Assembly: GCA_030765525.1 (NCBI GenBank) | Contig: JAVCCK010000021.1 | Span: forward strand, 1 to 60,382 | Source of the DNA: Candidatus Lernaella stagnicola | GTDB taxonomy: Bacteria > Lernaellota > Lernaellaia > Lernaellales > Lernaellaceae | Length of the DNA: 60,382 nucleotides | Direction: 5' to 3' | Part shown: in pieces, positions 44,468 through 53,232 of the stretch | How positions within the stretch are numbered: the stretch's first letter is position 1 | Layout: every line of letters starts with the position of its first letter | Program-made: the position numbers and the translations under genes | The notes under the pieces: generated by a model | What the model saw: the letters and a program-made list of their open reading frames with translations, nothing else | What the model was told of the DNA's origin: nothing | The model's database searches: none

Positions 44468-45112
44468 TTAATTCCTCAAATCGGGTTCGACGCCAATCGC
44501 GTCCGCGAGCACTTCACGGGATACTTCACCTTGACGGAGAATCAACGGCGGCCATTCGGTGCATAGTAAAACCGTACTGCCTTTGCTTATCGGCAGCGGC
44601 GGTCCTTCCGCGCAAACAAGTTGGCTACCGAAGTACTCATAAATGTCGCGACAGGAGCGCGCCGGAGGTTGGTCGGCCAAATTGGCGCTCGTGGCCACGA
44701 GCGCTCCGCCGGACAACGAAGCCAGGCGGCGAAGGGCATCGCTGCCCGGCACGCGGATACCCACAGTGTCGCTGCCGCCGGTTATCAGCATGTCTACCGC
44801 CGGATGGGCGGGCAGGACGATCGTCAAGGGGCCCGGCCAGAAGCGGGCGACCAGTTTTTCAACATCGGCGGGTATCGCGGACCATAGTGAGCGGGCGACG
44901 CCGAATGTGGAGACGACAACGGGGAGGGCGCGTTCGGGCGGACGTCCCTTGAGTTCGAAGACCTTCCGCAGCGCATTGGGTCGGTCGACTCGGGCTATCA
45001 AACCGTAAAAGGTTTCGGTCGGAAAGGCGACTACCTCGCCGTCATCCAGACGAGCCACAAGCGCCTTTAGGTCAGGCGGGGGTTGGTCTAGCTCTGCATC
45101 TTTCGGTTGCAT
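44468..45112 (-). CDS. tsaC: L-threonylcarbamoyladenylate synthase (Sua5/YrdC)
   Basis: 214 aa. It makes threonylcarbamoyl-AMP for the t6A37 modification of ANN-decoding tRNAs. FPTETFYGL near residue 30, KGRPPERALPVVV, the nucleotide pocket WPGPLTIVLP and SGGALVATSANLADQPP are all conserved. Short form without the Sua5 C-terminal domain. 47 nt after purE. Confidence 0.95.
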   Translation of the reverse strand: MQPKDAELDQPPPDLKALVARLDDGEVVAFPTETFYGLIARVDRPNALRKVFELKGRPPERALPVVVSTFGVARSLWSAIPADVEKLVARFWPGPLTIVLPAHPAVDMLITGGSDTVGIRVPGSDALRRLASLSGGALVATSANLADQPPARSCRDIYEYFGSQLVCAEGPPLPISKGSTVLLCTEWPPLILRQGEVSREVLADAIGVEPDLRN

Positions 45113-45159
45113 GGTGCCGGTAAACTAAACCAGTGCGCACGGACGTGCAAGAGTTTTCT

Positions 45160-45660
45160 TTACAGCATTTCCTGGAGCTTTTGATCTTTTTTCTCCACTT
45201 TGTCAGCCATTTCGGCTTTGTAACGGGCGAGCTTTGCCGCGACGGCTTTTCGCGCGGTCCCCAATATCTGCACGGCAAACAGAGCCGCGTTTCGCGCCCC
45301 GGCCTCGCCGACGGCAAATGTGGCCACCGGCACGCCCGCGGGCATTTGCACGGTGGCCAGCAATGCGTCCAGGCCGTGCAGGCTCGTTGCATCCAAGGGA
45401 ACGCCGAGCACGGGCAGGGTTGTTTCCGCGGCGCAGACGCCGGCCAGATGCGCAGCGGCGCCGGCCCCGCAGATGATCGCCGAAAAACCCTCGTCGCGGG
45501 CCCCCCGCACGAATTTCGCGGTACGCGCGGGCGTACGGTGCGCGCTGGAGACGTGCGCCTCGTAGCCGACACCGAATTGCCCGAGCACTTCGGCGGCATG
45601 CTTCATCACCGGCCAGTCGGAATCCGAACCCATCAAAATGAGCACTTTGGCTTTAGCCAT
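45160..45660 (-). CDS. purE: 5-(carboxyamino)imidazole ribonucleotide mutase / AIR carboxylase
   Basis: 166 aa. GSDSDWPVM (11-19) and SSAHRTP (38-44) form the active site; the C-terminal half reads GVPLDATSLHGLDALL and MPAGVPVATFAVG. It carries out the carboxylation step of purine synthesis. No purK in the window, so class I versus II cannot be told from context. Two nt after purD. Confidence 0.96.
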   Translation of the reverse strand: MAKAKVLILMGSDSDWPVMKHAAEVLGQFGVGYEAHVSSAHRTPARTAKFVRGARDEGFSAIICGAGAAAHLAGVCAAETTLPVLGVPLDATSLHGLDALLATVQMPAGVPVATFAVGEAGARNAALFAVQILGTARKAVAAKLARYKAEMADKVEKKDQKLQEML

Positions 45661-45662
45661 GA

Positions 45663-46937
45663 TCAATCCCCCAACCATTTCAACGCTTTTTTACCGATAT
45701 CGGTGCGGAAATTGGCTCCGTTGAAGCCAATGAGCCGCACGGCTTCGTAGGCCAAGTCGATCGTGGCCGGGATGTCGGCCGCGCGGGCGGTGACGCCCAG
45801 CACGCGTCCGCCGCTGGTCACGACGCGCCCTTCCTCGAGTTTCGTGCCGGCGTGAAACACAAGGGTGTCGGGCAGCGCACTTTCGAGGCCGGATATTTCC
45901 TTGCCCTTTTCGTAGGCGTCGGGGTAGCCTCCGCTGGCCATGACGACGCACACGGCGGGGCGCTCGTCCCACTCGATTTGATGTTGGTCCAGCGTGCCGT
46001 CGATCGAAGCGAGCAGCAGCGGTACGATGTCGCTTTTCATGCGGAACAAGAGGGGCTGGCATTCCGGGTCGCCGAAACGCGCGTTGTATTCCAGCACTTT
46101 GGGAACGCCGTTCTCAATCATCAGACCGGCGTACAAGACGCCCTTGTACGGATGACCGCGACGGGCCATTTCCCGAACCGTGGGCTCGATGATCTGCTTG
46201 ATGATGCGTTCGTGCAGGTCCGGTGTGACGACGGGAGCGGGGCTATAGGCCCCCATGCCGCCCGTGTTGGGTCCGGTGTCGCCGTCGCCGACGGGTTTGT
46301 GGTCCTGGCTGGAGGCTAAGGCCAGCACGTGTTCGCCGTCGGACAAAACCAGGAAGCTGGCCTCCTCGCCGACGAGGCATTCTTCGACGATCAACCGGTC
46401 GCCGGCAGAGCCGAAACGTCGCTCGACCAAAATGTCGTCCACCGCGTTTTCGGCTTCGGAAATCGTCGCGCAAACAATGGCTCCTTTGCCGGCGGCGAGT
46501 CCATCGGCCTTCACAACAATCGGGGCGCCCTGTTCGCGGATGTACGCTTTGGCTTCGTCGGGATCAGTGAAAAGTTGGTATGCGGCGCTGGAGGCTCCGG
46601 CACCGTCCAGGATCGATTTGCAGAAAGCCTTGCTGCCTTCGATTTGCGCGGCCTCGGCGCTGGGTCCGAAGATTTTCCGCCCGGCCTTTTCGAAACGGTC
46701 GACGATGCCCATCACCAGCGGTGCTTCGGGGCCGACAATCGTGAGGTCGACGTCTTCGCGGTTGACGAAGTCGAGCAGGGCGTCGATATCCTCGGCCGAG
46801 ATCGGGAGGTTGTCGCCGCAAGTCGCGGTGCCGGCGTTACCGGGCGTGCACCATACCTGTTTGACGAGGGGGGATTGGGCGATTTTCCACACCAACGCGT
46901 GTTCGCGTCCGCCGCCGCCAATGACCAACACTTTCAT
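45663..46937 (-). CDS. purD: Phosphoribosylamine-glycine ligase
   Basis: 424 aa ATP-grasp enzyme that makes GAR in purine synthesis. GGGGREHA (7-14), VGPEAPLV, VVKADGLAAGKGAIV and the signature FGDPECQPLL are present, at normal length. The ATG at 46937 is preceded by GGAGG; upstream frame is not conserved. First gene of the six-gene minus-strand operon purD-purE-tsaC-DUF1015-methyltransferase-rmlD. Confidence 0.97.
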   Translation of the reverse strand: MKVLVIGGGGREHALVWKIAQSPLVKQVWCTPGNAGTATCGDNLPISAEDIDALLDFVNREDVDLTIVGPEAPLVMGIVDRFEKAGRKIFGPSAEAAQIEGSKAFCKSILDGAGASSAAYQLFTDPDEAKAYIREQGAPIVVKADGLAAGKGAIVCATISEAENAVDDILVERRFGSAGDRLIVEECLVGEEASFLVLSDGEHVLALASSQDHKPVGDGDTGPNTGGMGAYSPAPVVTPDLHERIIKQIIEPTVREMARRGHPYKGVLYAGLMIENGVPKVLEYNARFGDPECQPLLFRMKSDIVPLLLASIDGTLDQHQIEWDERPAVCVVMASGGYPDAYEKGKEISGLESALPDTLVFHAGTKLEEGRVVTSGGRVLGVTARAADIPATIDLAYEAVRLIGFNGANFRTDIGKKALKWLGD

Positions 46938-47004
46938 CGTCGCCTCCGTTTCGCTTGAGGTATGGGAGATGGCGAGTGTACCAACTGGTAACGGTGTGTA
47001 AAGT

Positions 47005-47670
47005 CTACGCGTGCGCGGCGAGCTGCCCGCGTATAAACCGTGTCGCTTGTTCCCGCCCGCGAAACACGCCGAAATGGCCCTCGCACAGGATATCCGGTTG
47101 CAGCGCGAGCAGCTTTTCCATGCTGACACGCCACGATTTTATGTCCGATTGAAACATGGCGTTGAACGGGCCGTGTACATCCTGCCCAAACAGAACGCGG
47201 CCGGCGCTTGTATCCATGTAGGCCGCGATCGAGCCGGGGGTATGCCCGGGGATGTGCAGCCATTTCACGCCGGAAATTTCGCCGCTGTCCCCGCGTAGCG
47301 TTACGTCGATGGGTAAGTGCGGCAGTTGAATTCCGTACCAATTGGCCGCCGTGCGGCGCTCGTCGCCGGTGGTGATGGCGTCGGCGTCATCGAGGTGGGC
47401 GGCGATGCGACATCCCGTTTTTTCGCGCATGGCCGCCGCGCCGCCGATGTGATCGACGTGGCCGTGGGTGAGCAGCAGACAGGCGATGTCTTCGGGTTGG
47501 TGGCCGGTTTCCAGGATGTTGTCGCAGAGACGATCGACTTCGAGGTTGGCGCCGGCGTCGATCAATACCAAAGGCGGCCCGGCCACGAGATAGGTCAGAC
47601 AATCACCCGCGTAGGTAAAGGCATCACCGCCGACCACATACACGCTGCCGACCACGCGCTCAAAGGGCAT
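47005..47670 (-). CDS. Metallo-beta-lactamase-fold hydrolase
   Basis: 221 aa. Zinc motif THGHVDH (68-74), downstream ligands in IPGHTPGS, GQDVHGPF and EGHFGVF. Glyoxalase-II or thioesterase-like in layout; substrate unknown. Start ATG 47670 follows GGAGG. It is 67 nt upstream of purD on the same strand and divergent from the first carboxypeptidase; the 166-nt divergent gap holds an imperfect inverted repeat (ACGCGTGCAGCAT at 47692-47704 and ATGCTACGCGT at 47734-47744). Confidence 0.87.
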   Translation of the reverse strand: MPFERVVGSVYVVGGDAFTYAGDCLTYLVAGPPLVLIDAGANLEVDRLCDNILETGHQPEDIACLLLTHGHVDHIGGAAAMREKTGCRIAAHLDDADAITTGDERRTAANWYGIQLPHLPIDVTLRGDSGEISGVKWLHIPGHTPGSIAAYMDTSAGRVLFGQDVHGPFNAMFQSDIKSWRVSMEKLLALQPDILCEGHFGVFRGREQATRFIRGQLAAHA

Positions 47671-47836
47671 GGAAGCCGCCTCCATCGTTGAACGCGTGCA
47701 GCATAGTCAAAAGGAAAGGTACTTTCAACGTCGATGCTACGCGTGGTCTTTTGAGATTGTGCGTGCTATAAATAACCGCCGTTTTCGCGGCGTGGGTCGG
47801 CTGTATAAATGTGGGGCGCGAAAGGATAGTGTCACC

Positions 47837-49825
47837 ATGGCACGTCGCGGATTGTTTATTCTCGTCATATTGTTAGCGGTCGGCGCGGTGTGCGCGACCG
47901 CGGCTCCGAATGCCTTTGAAGGCGATCGAGATTACGAAGCCATTCTGGTCATGCATTCGCCGGATGATTTGGCGGCGCTCAAGCCTTACTACCTGACCAT
48001 CACTTCCCGACACGACGATGAGTTGCGCCTGCAGGTCAGCCTGGCCGAGGTTGCGACCTTGCAGGCGGCCGGATGGGACGTGCGGATTCTGGGCAAGGCG
48101 GGCGGCGAGCCGGAAATCGGCGATTCGGAATACCACACCTTCGCCCAAATCGAAGCCGAACTGGCGGTGCTGGACGTGGATCCGAGTTACGACGCCATTA
48201 CCGAACTGATCTCCTTCGGCGAGTCGTACAACGGCCACGATTTGTGGGTGCTCAAGATTTCCGACAACGCGGCGGTCGATGAAGCCGAGCCGGTGATCTT
48301 GTATGACTTGAACGTCCACGGCGACGAAGCCATCGCTGGCGAGGTGGGGATGGCGTTCATCAACCTGTTGTTGGCGGGATACGTCGCCGACGACCCGCAA
48401 ATTGTTGCGTTGGTCGACGATCTCGAATTCTATATCGTACCGGTTTTTAATCCCGACGGGCACATTGCGGTCTCGCGTTACAACGGCGGCGGCAGCGACC
48501 TCAACCGTGATTTCCCGTACCTGTGGGAAGGGTGGAGCACGTGGTCGCCCGAACCGGAAACCGAGTCGTTGATACGCCTGGCGCGGGACATTCATCCGGT
48601 GGCGGGGATCGATTTTCACTCGGGTGCCGAAGCGGTCAATTACAATTGGGATGGCGTTTACACGTTGAGTCCGGATAACGACATCGAGTTAGTGGCGAGC
48701 ACTCGCTACGGGGATCTTAGCGGTTACTGGGTCACGAACGGCGCGCAATGGTATGTGGCCGACGGCACCGTGGAGGACTGGTACCACGGCGCGCAAGGCA
48801 TGCTGTCGGCGATCGTCGAAATCAGCGACACGAAAAAACCGTCCGCGTCGCTAATCGATTACTACGTCGGTTTGAACATGGACGCGATGCTCGATTGGGC
48901 CTCGCTGGCCAGGTGGGGCCTGTGGGGCACGATCACCGACGAGGCGACCGGCGACCCGATCGAAGCGACGGTGTTCGTCGATGAGCGCATGCCGGTGTAC
49001 AGCAATCCGGTCGACGGCAGCTTTTTCCGAATCCTAGAAGCGGGCACCTACGACGTGCAGGTGTTCGCCAACGGCTACGACGCTGTCCTTTTCGAAGACG
49101 TGGTGGTCCCCGACGAAGACTACCTGACCGTAGCGTGGGAGTTGACGGCCAGCGACGCCGCCGCACCGGCCGCCGTGCGCTGCGTGATCAACATGCGCGA
49201 CGACAACAACGACAATCCGGCCAACACGAGCCTGCCGCACGCGGCTTTCGGCCTACCGGACGGCGTCGCCTTCTCCACGGGCGTGGATGGCTGGGCGGTT
49301 TGGGATATGGGCTCTGCGACGCCGGTATCGACCGACCCCGGCTGGCGTCTGCGCGTGACGGAAATCGAAAGCGACGGGGCCGACGGGTACGCCGTAAAGG
49401 TCTCCGATGACTGGCTCGGACCCTGGCAATCGGTGGGCAGCGGCACCGGCACGGCGGCGTTGTCACTTTCGAGCGTGACGTTGGACGAAATCCGCTACGT
49501 GCGCTTGGAGGATGACGGTAACGGCCTCAACACCGGCGCGACACCCGGCGCGGATATCGATGCCATCGAAGCGTTCTACCAGGTCGGCGACGACGATGAC
49601 GACGACGACGATGATAATGACGACAATGATGATAACGACGACGACGATAATGACGACAACGACGACGACAATGATGACAATAACGATGATGACGACAACG
49701 ACGATGACAATGACGATGACGACAATGATGACGACAACAACGATGACAACGACAACGATGACGACAACGACAATAACGACGATAACGATAACGACGATGA
49801 TAACGACAGCGGCGGCTGTTCCTGA
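47837..49825 (+). CDS. Secreted M14 zinc carboxypeptidase with Asp/Asn-rich tail
   Basis: 662 aa. Signal peptide (1-22), pro-region, then M14 domain (about 115-355): zinc ligands HGDE (His161, Glu164) and His261 (DFHSGAE), substrate Asn/Arg in DLNRDFP (221-227), catalytic Glu328 in AIVEIS. A carboxypeptidase-regulatory-like beta sandwich (about 365-435) and a further beta domain follow. The last 79 residues are almost all Asp and Asn, ending S-G-G-C-S with no TM helix. Usual M14 enzymes trim C-terminal residues of peptides or peptidoglycan. Paralogue of the next gene. Confidence 0.92.
   Translation: MARRGLFILVILLAVGAVCATAAPNAFEGDRDYEAILVMHSPDDLAALKPYYLTITSRHDDELRLQVSLAEVATLQAAGWDVRILGKAGGEPEIGDSEYHTFAQIEAELAVLDVDPSYDAITELISFGESYNGHDLWVLKISDNAAVDEAEPVILYDLNVHGDEAIAGEVGMAFINLLLAGYVADDPQIVALVDDLEFYIVPVFNPDGHIAVSRYNGGGSDLNRDFPYLWEGWSTWSPEPETESLIRLARDIHPVAGIDFHSGAEAVNYNWDGVYTLSPDNDIELVASTRYGDLSGYWVTNGAQWYVADGTVEDWYHGAQGMLSAIVEISDTKKPSASLIDYYVGLNMDAMLDWASLARWGLWGTITDEATGDPIEATVFVDERMPVYSNPVDGSFFRILEAGTYDVQVFANGYDAVLFEDVVVPDEDYLTVAWELTASDAAAPAAVRCVINMRDDNNDNPANTSLPHAAFGLPDGVAFSTGVDGWAVWDMGSATPVSTDPGWRLRVTEIESDGADGYAVKVSDDWLGPWQSVGSGTGTAALSLSSVTLDEIRYVRLEDDGNGLNTGATPGADIDAIEAFYQVGDDDDDDDDDNDDNDDNDDDDNDDNDDDNDDNNDDDDNDDDNDDDDNDDDNNDDNDNDDDNDNNDDNDNDDDNDSGGCS
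49588..49812. repeat. GAY/AAY trinucleotide tract coding Asp/Asn tail
   Basis: About 225 nt consist almost solely of GAC, GAT, AAC and AAT codons. The complementary strand produces long open frames of Ser/Val that are not genes. The tract's low complexity makes its length uncertain in assemblies and likely variable in nature. Confidence 0.85.
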
Positions 49826-49848
49826 GACAGATAAAGGAAGGCAATTCC

Positions 49849-51942
49849 ATGAAACGCATAGCTGGATTGACGGTTGTTTTGGTTCTGGTTGCCGCGCTCG
49901 TGTCGGCGGCGCCGATTACGGCCAACGTGAACGAAAAAAGCCTCGATGTCGTCCTTCAGTTGGACGATCTTTCCGATTACGACGCGCTCAAACCGTTGTA
50001 CCTGACGGTTATTGGACGCGACGGCAATGACCTGCGCTTGCAGGCGAGCGAGGACGAGGTCGCGTACCTGGAGGCGCAGGGCTTTGAGGTGAAGGTTGTC
50101 GGTCGCTTCGACGGCGTCAAGGCGGCGGGATACCGCAGCTACCCCGAAGTGGTGGCCGAATTGCAGGATATCGCCCAAACGTACGGCAACCTGGCCAAGC
50201 GCTTCGAGATCGGTACTTCGGCCGGCGGTAAAACGATGTACGCGCTGAAAATCAGCGACAACGTCAACCTCGACGAGATCGAGCCTGCGCTGCTGTACGA
50301 CCATTCGATTCACGGCGATGAAGCCATTGCCACGGAGCTGGCCTTCGCGTTCATTTACGAGCTGCTGGACAACTACGGCTCGACCCCCGCGATCACGAAC
50401 CTGGTCGACAGCAATGAGATTTGGATCGTGCCGGCGGTGAATCCCGACGGGCTGACTCTCCGGCGCGGCAACGGCAACGGCGTGGACATGAACCGCAACT
50501 ATCCGTTCGGGTGGGAAGGGTTCGGCTCGTGGAACGGGCAACCCGAAACTTTTGCCATGATGGATTTTGTCATGGATATCAGGCCGCTGTTTTCGATCAG
50601 CTACCACTCGGGCGCCGAAGTCGTGAACTACTGTTGGGACGGTATTTACACGCGCAGCCCCGAGGATGATCTCGAACGCGCCATGAGCCACGTCTACGAC
50701 AACCTCGCAAATTACGGCATCACCAACGGCGCCGATTGGTATATCGCCGACGGCACTTCGGAAGATTGGTACCACGGGGCCATCGGCACGATCTCGGTGA
50801 TCGTGGAAATCAGCTACAATAAAATGCCGCCCGCGGCGAATATTCCCGCCTACTTGAACAAGAACGTCCCGGCGATGGTTGCCTGGGCGCAGAAGTCGGC
50901 CGACGCCGTGCACGGGCTGGTCACCAACGCGGCCACCGGCGAGCCACTAGAGGCTGTCATCGTCGCCGACTCCCGGCTGCCGGTGACTTCGGATCCGATT
51001 TCCGGCGATTTCTATCGACTACTGCCGGCGGGCAATCATACGCTTTACGTGTGGGCCAACGGCTTTGGCTGGAATGAAGTGCCGGTTACCGTGCCATCCT
51101 CGGGCGGCGTCGACCTGGACGTCGAATTGACACCGGCGAAGGCTACGGATTTCGGCGCGCTGCGTACGGTTCTGAATTTCCGTAAGGATAACAACGATAG
51201 ACCGGATAACGTCTCGCTGCCCACAGCGGTGCTGGGCGGTGCCGACGATGTGGCCTTTTCTTTGGGTGTCAACGGTTACGCCGCATTTGAGTTCGGCGAG
51301 ACGACCGCGGCGGTTGATGGTTCCGGCGCCGACTTCCGCGTCGTGGAAAAGGGCGACGACGAAGGCTACACCGTGCTCGTAGCCGCGCAGTGGACCGGCC
51401 CCTGGCAAAGCCTGGGAGCGGGCAGCGGCACCACCGAGTTCGACTTGGCGTCCTCCGGCCTGGCCGAGGCGCGCTACGTGTTGATCCAAGACGACGGCGA
51501 CGGCGCGAACACCGGGGCCACCCCGGGCGCGGATATCGACGCCATCGAAGCCTTTGCGGTGTGCGATACCCCGGTGGTCAATTTCTCGGGCACTCCGCTG
51601 ACCGGTGCGGCCCCGCTGGACGTGGCGTTCACTGCCACCGTGGACGTCGCGCCGGGTTGTCTGGATACACTGAGTTGGGATTTCGGTGACGGCGGGAGTT
51701 CGGACGAACTCAGCCCCACGCACGTTTATAACGCTCCGGGCGTGTATACCGTAACGCTAACGGCAAGCGGCCCGGGCGGCGATGACGAACTGACCCGTGA
51801 AGACTACATTTCGGTCACCGGCGGCGACGACGTAACCGACGACGATACCGGCGGCGACGACGACACAATCGGCGACGACGACGCAGCGGGCGACGATGAT
51901 GACGACGACGACGATGACGATAGCGGTGGAGGCTGCGGCTGA
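49849..51942 (+). CDS. Secreted M14 zinc carboxypeptidase with PKD domain and Asp tail
   Basis: 697 aa. Signal peptide (1-20); M14 core with HGDE (His155, Glu158), MNRNYPFGW, YHSGAEVVNYCWD and catalytic Glu in VIVEIS. A regulatory-like sandwich and the same downstream beta domain as its neighbour follow (both end NTGATPGADIDAIEAF). It adds a PKD domain (about 585-665; LSWDFGDGG and HVYNAPGVYTVTLTA) before an Asp tract ending S-G-G-G-C-G. AAGGAAGG precedes the ATG, 23 nt after the first gene. Tandem duplication with later domain gain. Confidence 0.93.
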   Translation: MKRIAGLTVVLVLVAALVSAAPITANVNEKSLDVVLQLDDLSDYDALKPLYLTVIGRDGNDLRLQASEDEVAYLEAQGFEVKVVGRFDGVKAAGYRSYPEVVAELQDIAQTYGNLAKRFEIGTSAGGKTMYALKISDNVNLDEIEPALLYDHSIHGDEAIATELAFAFIYELLDNYGSTPAITNLVDSNEIWIVPAVNPDGLTLRRGNGNGVDMNRNYPFGWEGFGSWNGQPETFAMMDFVMDIRPLFSISYHSGAEVVNYCWDGIYTRSPEDDLERAMSHVYDNLANYGITNGADWYIADGTSEDWYHGAIGTISVIVEISYNKMPPAANIPAYLNKNVPAMVAWAQKSADAVHGLVTNAATGEPLEAVIVADSRLPVTSDPISGDFYRLLPAGNHTLYVWANGFGWNEVPVTVPSSGGVDLDVELTPAKATDFGALRTVLNFRKDNNDRPDNVSLPTAVLGGADDVAFSLGVNGYAAFEFGETTAAVDGSGADFRVVEKGDDEGYTVLVAAQWTGPWQSLGAGSGTTEFDLASSGLAEARYVLIQDDGDGANTGATPGADIDAIEAFAVCDTPVVNFSGTPLTGAAPLDVAFTATVDVAPGCLDTLSWDFGDGGSSDELSPTHVYNAPGVYTVTLTASGPGGDDELTREDYISVTGGDDVTDDDTGGDDDTIGDDDAAGDDDDDDDDDDSGGGCG

Positions 51943-51964
51943 GAAAACGGAAGCGATTTCAAGG

Positions 51965-51989
51965 AAGGCCCCCACCTGGGGGCCTTTTT
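51965..51989 (+). terminator. Rho-independent terminator after the carboxypeptidases
   Basis: AAGGCCCCC and GGGGGCCTT pair around a four-base ACCT loop, followed by TTTTTCG. Strong stem directly after the stop of the second carboxypeptidase. Confidence 0.9.
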
Positions 51990-52014
51990 CGTTTAATTAG
52001 CGTAAAATGCGCGT

Positions 52015-53223
52015 ATGGCAATATGGCGACGCAGAGTAAGCCGCATAGCGTGGACGGCGCTGGCGACCTTTTCGGTCGCGTTCCTTTTGTTCGTGTACAC
52101 CTTTACCGAAGGCATCGGTGTCTTCAGTGGATTGTGGTGGAAGTCCGAAAGCAACTGTTGGACGATCACGCGCCCTGAGGGGTGGCTGTTGGTCAACGCG
52201 CACCTGCGCGGCGCGGTCCGGCCGCAGGGTCTGACCATTCGCAACACGGGCGCCACGCCCTTGGTCTCACCATTCGTGACGCGGGACGGGATTTCGCCGT
52301 GGCTGTCATTCGACGCACAGGCGCGAGCGATCGCGGAGCGTGCCGACACCAACGCGGATCGCGCGGCGCTGCTTGTCGATTGGGTCCGCCGGTACGTGTT
52401 CCCCGAAGCATGCGGGACGAAGGCGCAGGACATCGAGGGGCGTCCGTGGCCCATGATGCACGTTTTGGGTTGTGGCGAGTGCGACGATCTTTGTTTCTTG
52501 GTGGCCATGGCGGCGCGGTCGGTGGGGCTGAAAGCGCGAACGTTGGATTTGGACGGGGGACACGCGGTCGTCGAGATTTTCTACGATGATGGCTGGCACG
52601 TATTTGACCCCATGTACGGTTACGCTTTCTACGACGACGACGGCGTGGTGCCCAGTTTCGAGAGAGTGCGTGCCGCCGGCGGAAAGGGCGCGTGGAACCA
52701 GGCGGACCGTCCGTGGCTTTTCGCCCGGTTGACTGACCGTGTGTGGCAAAGCAAAGCACGGCCCGTCGAGCGCGATATCCCGCCGCAATGGCGCAAGCCA
52801 CCGGTGCCGCTGGTTTTGGCCCCGGGCGACGAAGTGCGATTTCGGCGAGTGCGGCATCGCGAGTTGTTTGCCGGACGCGGCGGCGGCAAAAACGCATTCG
52901 TGAGCCGCGTCGATCTGGATTTGTCCGTGACGCCCAACAAATTCTTGTGGGAATTCCCTTTCCGAGTGCTCAAGGCGACGATCACCGCCGGGCCCGACGG
53001 CCCGACCACGGTGCTGGCCGATTACTACGACCGGCCCGCCCAGGCAATCCACCGCTTCAAGCACCAAGCCGCCGCGCCCTGGCCGCCGGGTACGCGCCTG
53101 CTTGTGGAAGCGATGGCGGCGTCGGGTTGGATACCGGTTCCCGATCCGGGACTGACGGCGCTGAGCTACGGCTGGGCGGCGGGGGATCGCGCGGAGGTCA
53201 CGCTGCGGTGGATGCTTCGCTAA
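52015..53223 (+). CDS. Membrane-anchored transglutaminase-like protein
   Basis: 402 aa. One N-terminal TM helix (about 12-30). Transglutaminase-like core at about 110-205: catalytic Cys156 (GECDDLCFLV), His183 (GGHAVVEIF) and Asp198 (VFDPM), in the right order and spacing. The C-terminal 180 residues are beta-rich and unassigned. Bacterial members are usually periplasmic cysteine proteases or amidases. No ribosome binding site is visible before ATG 52015. It is close after the terminator, so probably has its own promoter. Convergent with the LOG gene. Confidence 0.82.
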   Translation: MAIWRRRVSRIAWTALATFSVAFLLFVYTFTEGIGVFSGLWWKSESNCWTITRPEGWLLVNAHLRGAVRPQGLTIRNTGATPLVSPFVTRDGISPWLSFDAQARAIAERADTNADRAALLVDWVRRYVFPEACGTKAQDIEGRPWPMMHVLGCGECDDLCFLVAMAARSVGLKARTLDLDGGHAVVEIFYDDGWHVFDPMYGYAFYDDDGVVPSFERVRAAGGKGAWNQADRPWLFARLTDRVWQSKARPVERDIPPQWRKPPVPLVLAPGDEVRFRRVRHRELFAGRGGGKNAFVSRVDLDLSVTPNKFLWEFPFRVLKATITAGPDGPTTVLADYYDRPAQAIHRFKHQAAAPWPPGTRLLVEAMAASGWIPVPDPGLTALSYGWAAGDRAEVTLRWMLR

Positions 53224-53232
53224 TGTCGGCCG

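Noticed and set aside
44468-45112. Reading the gene as a YciO-type protein of unknown role
   Set aside because: The KGR and SANLADQPP motifs and the C-terminal nucleotide segment match TsaC better.
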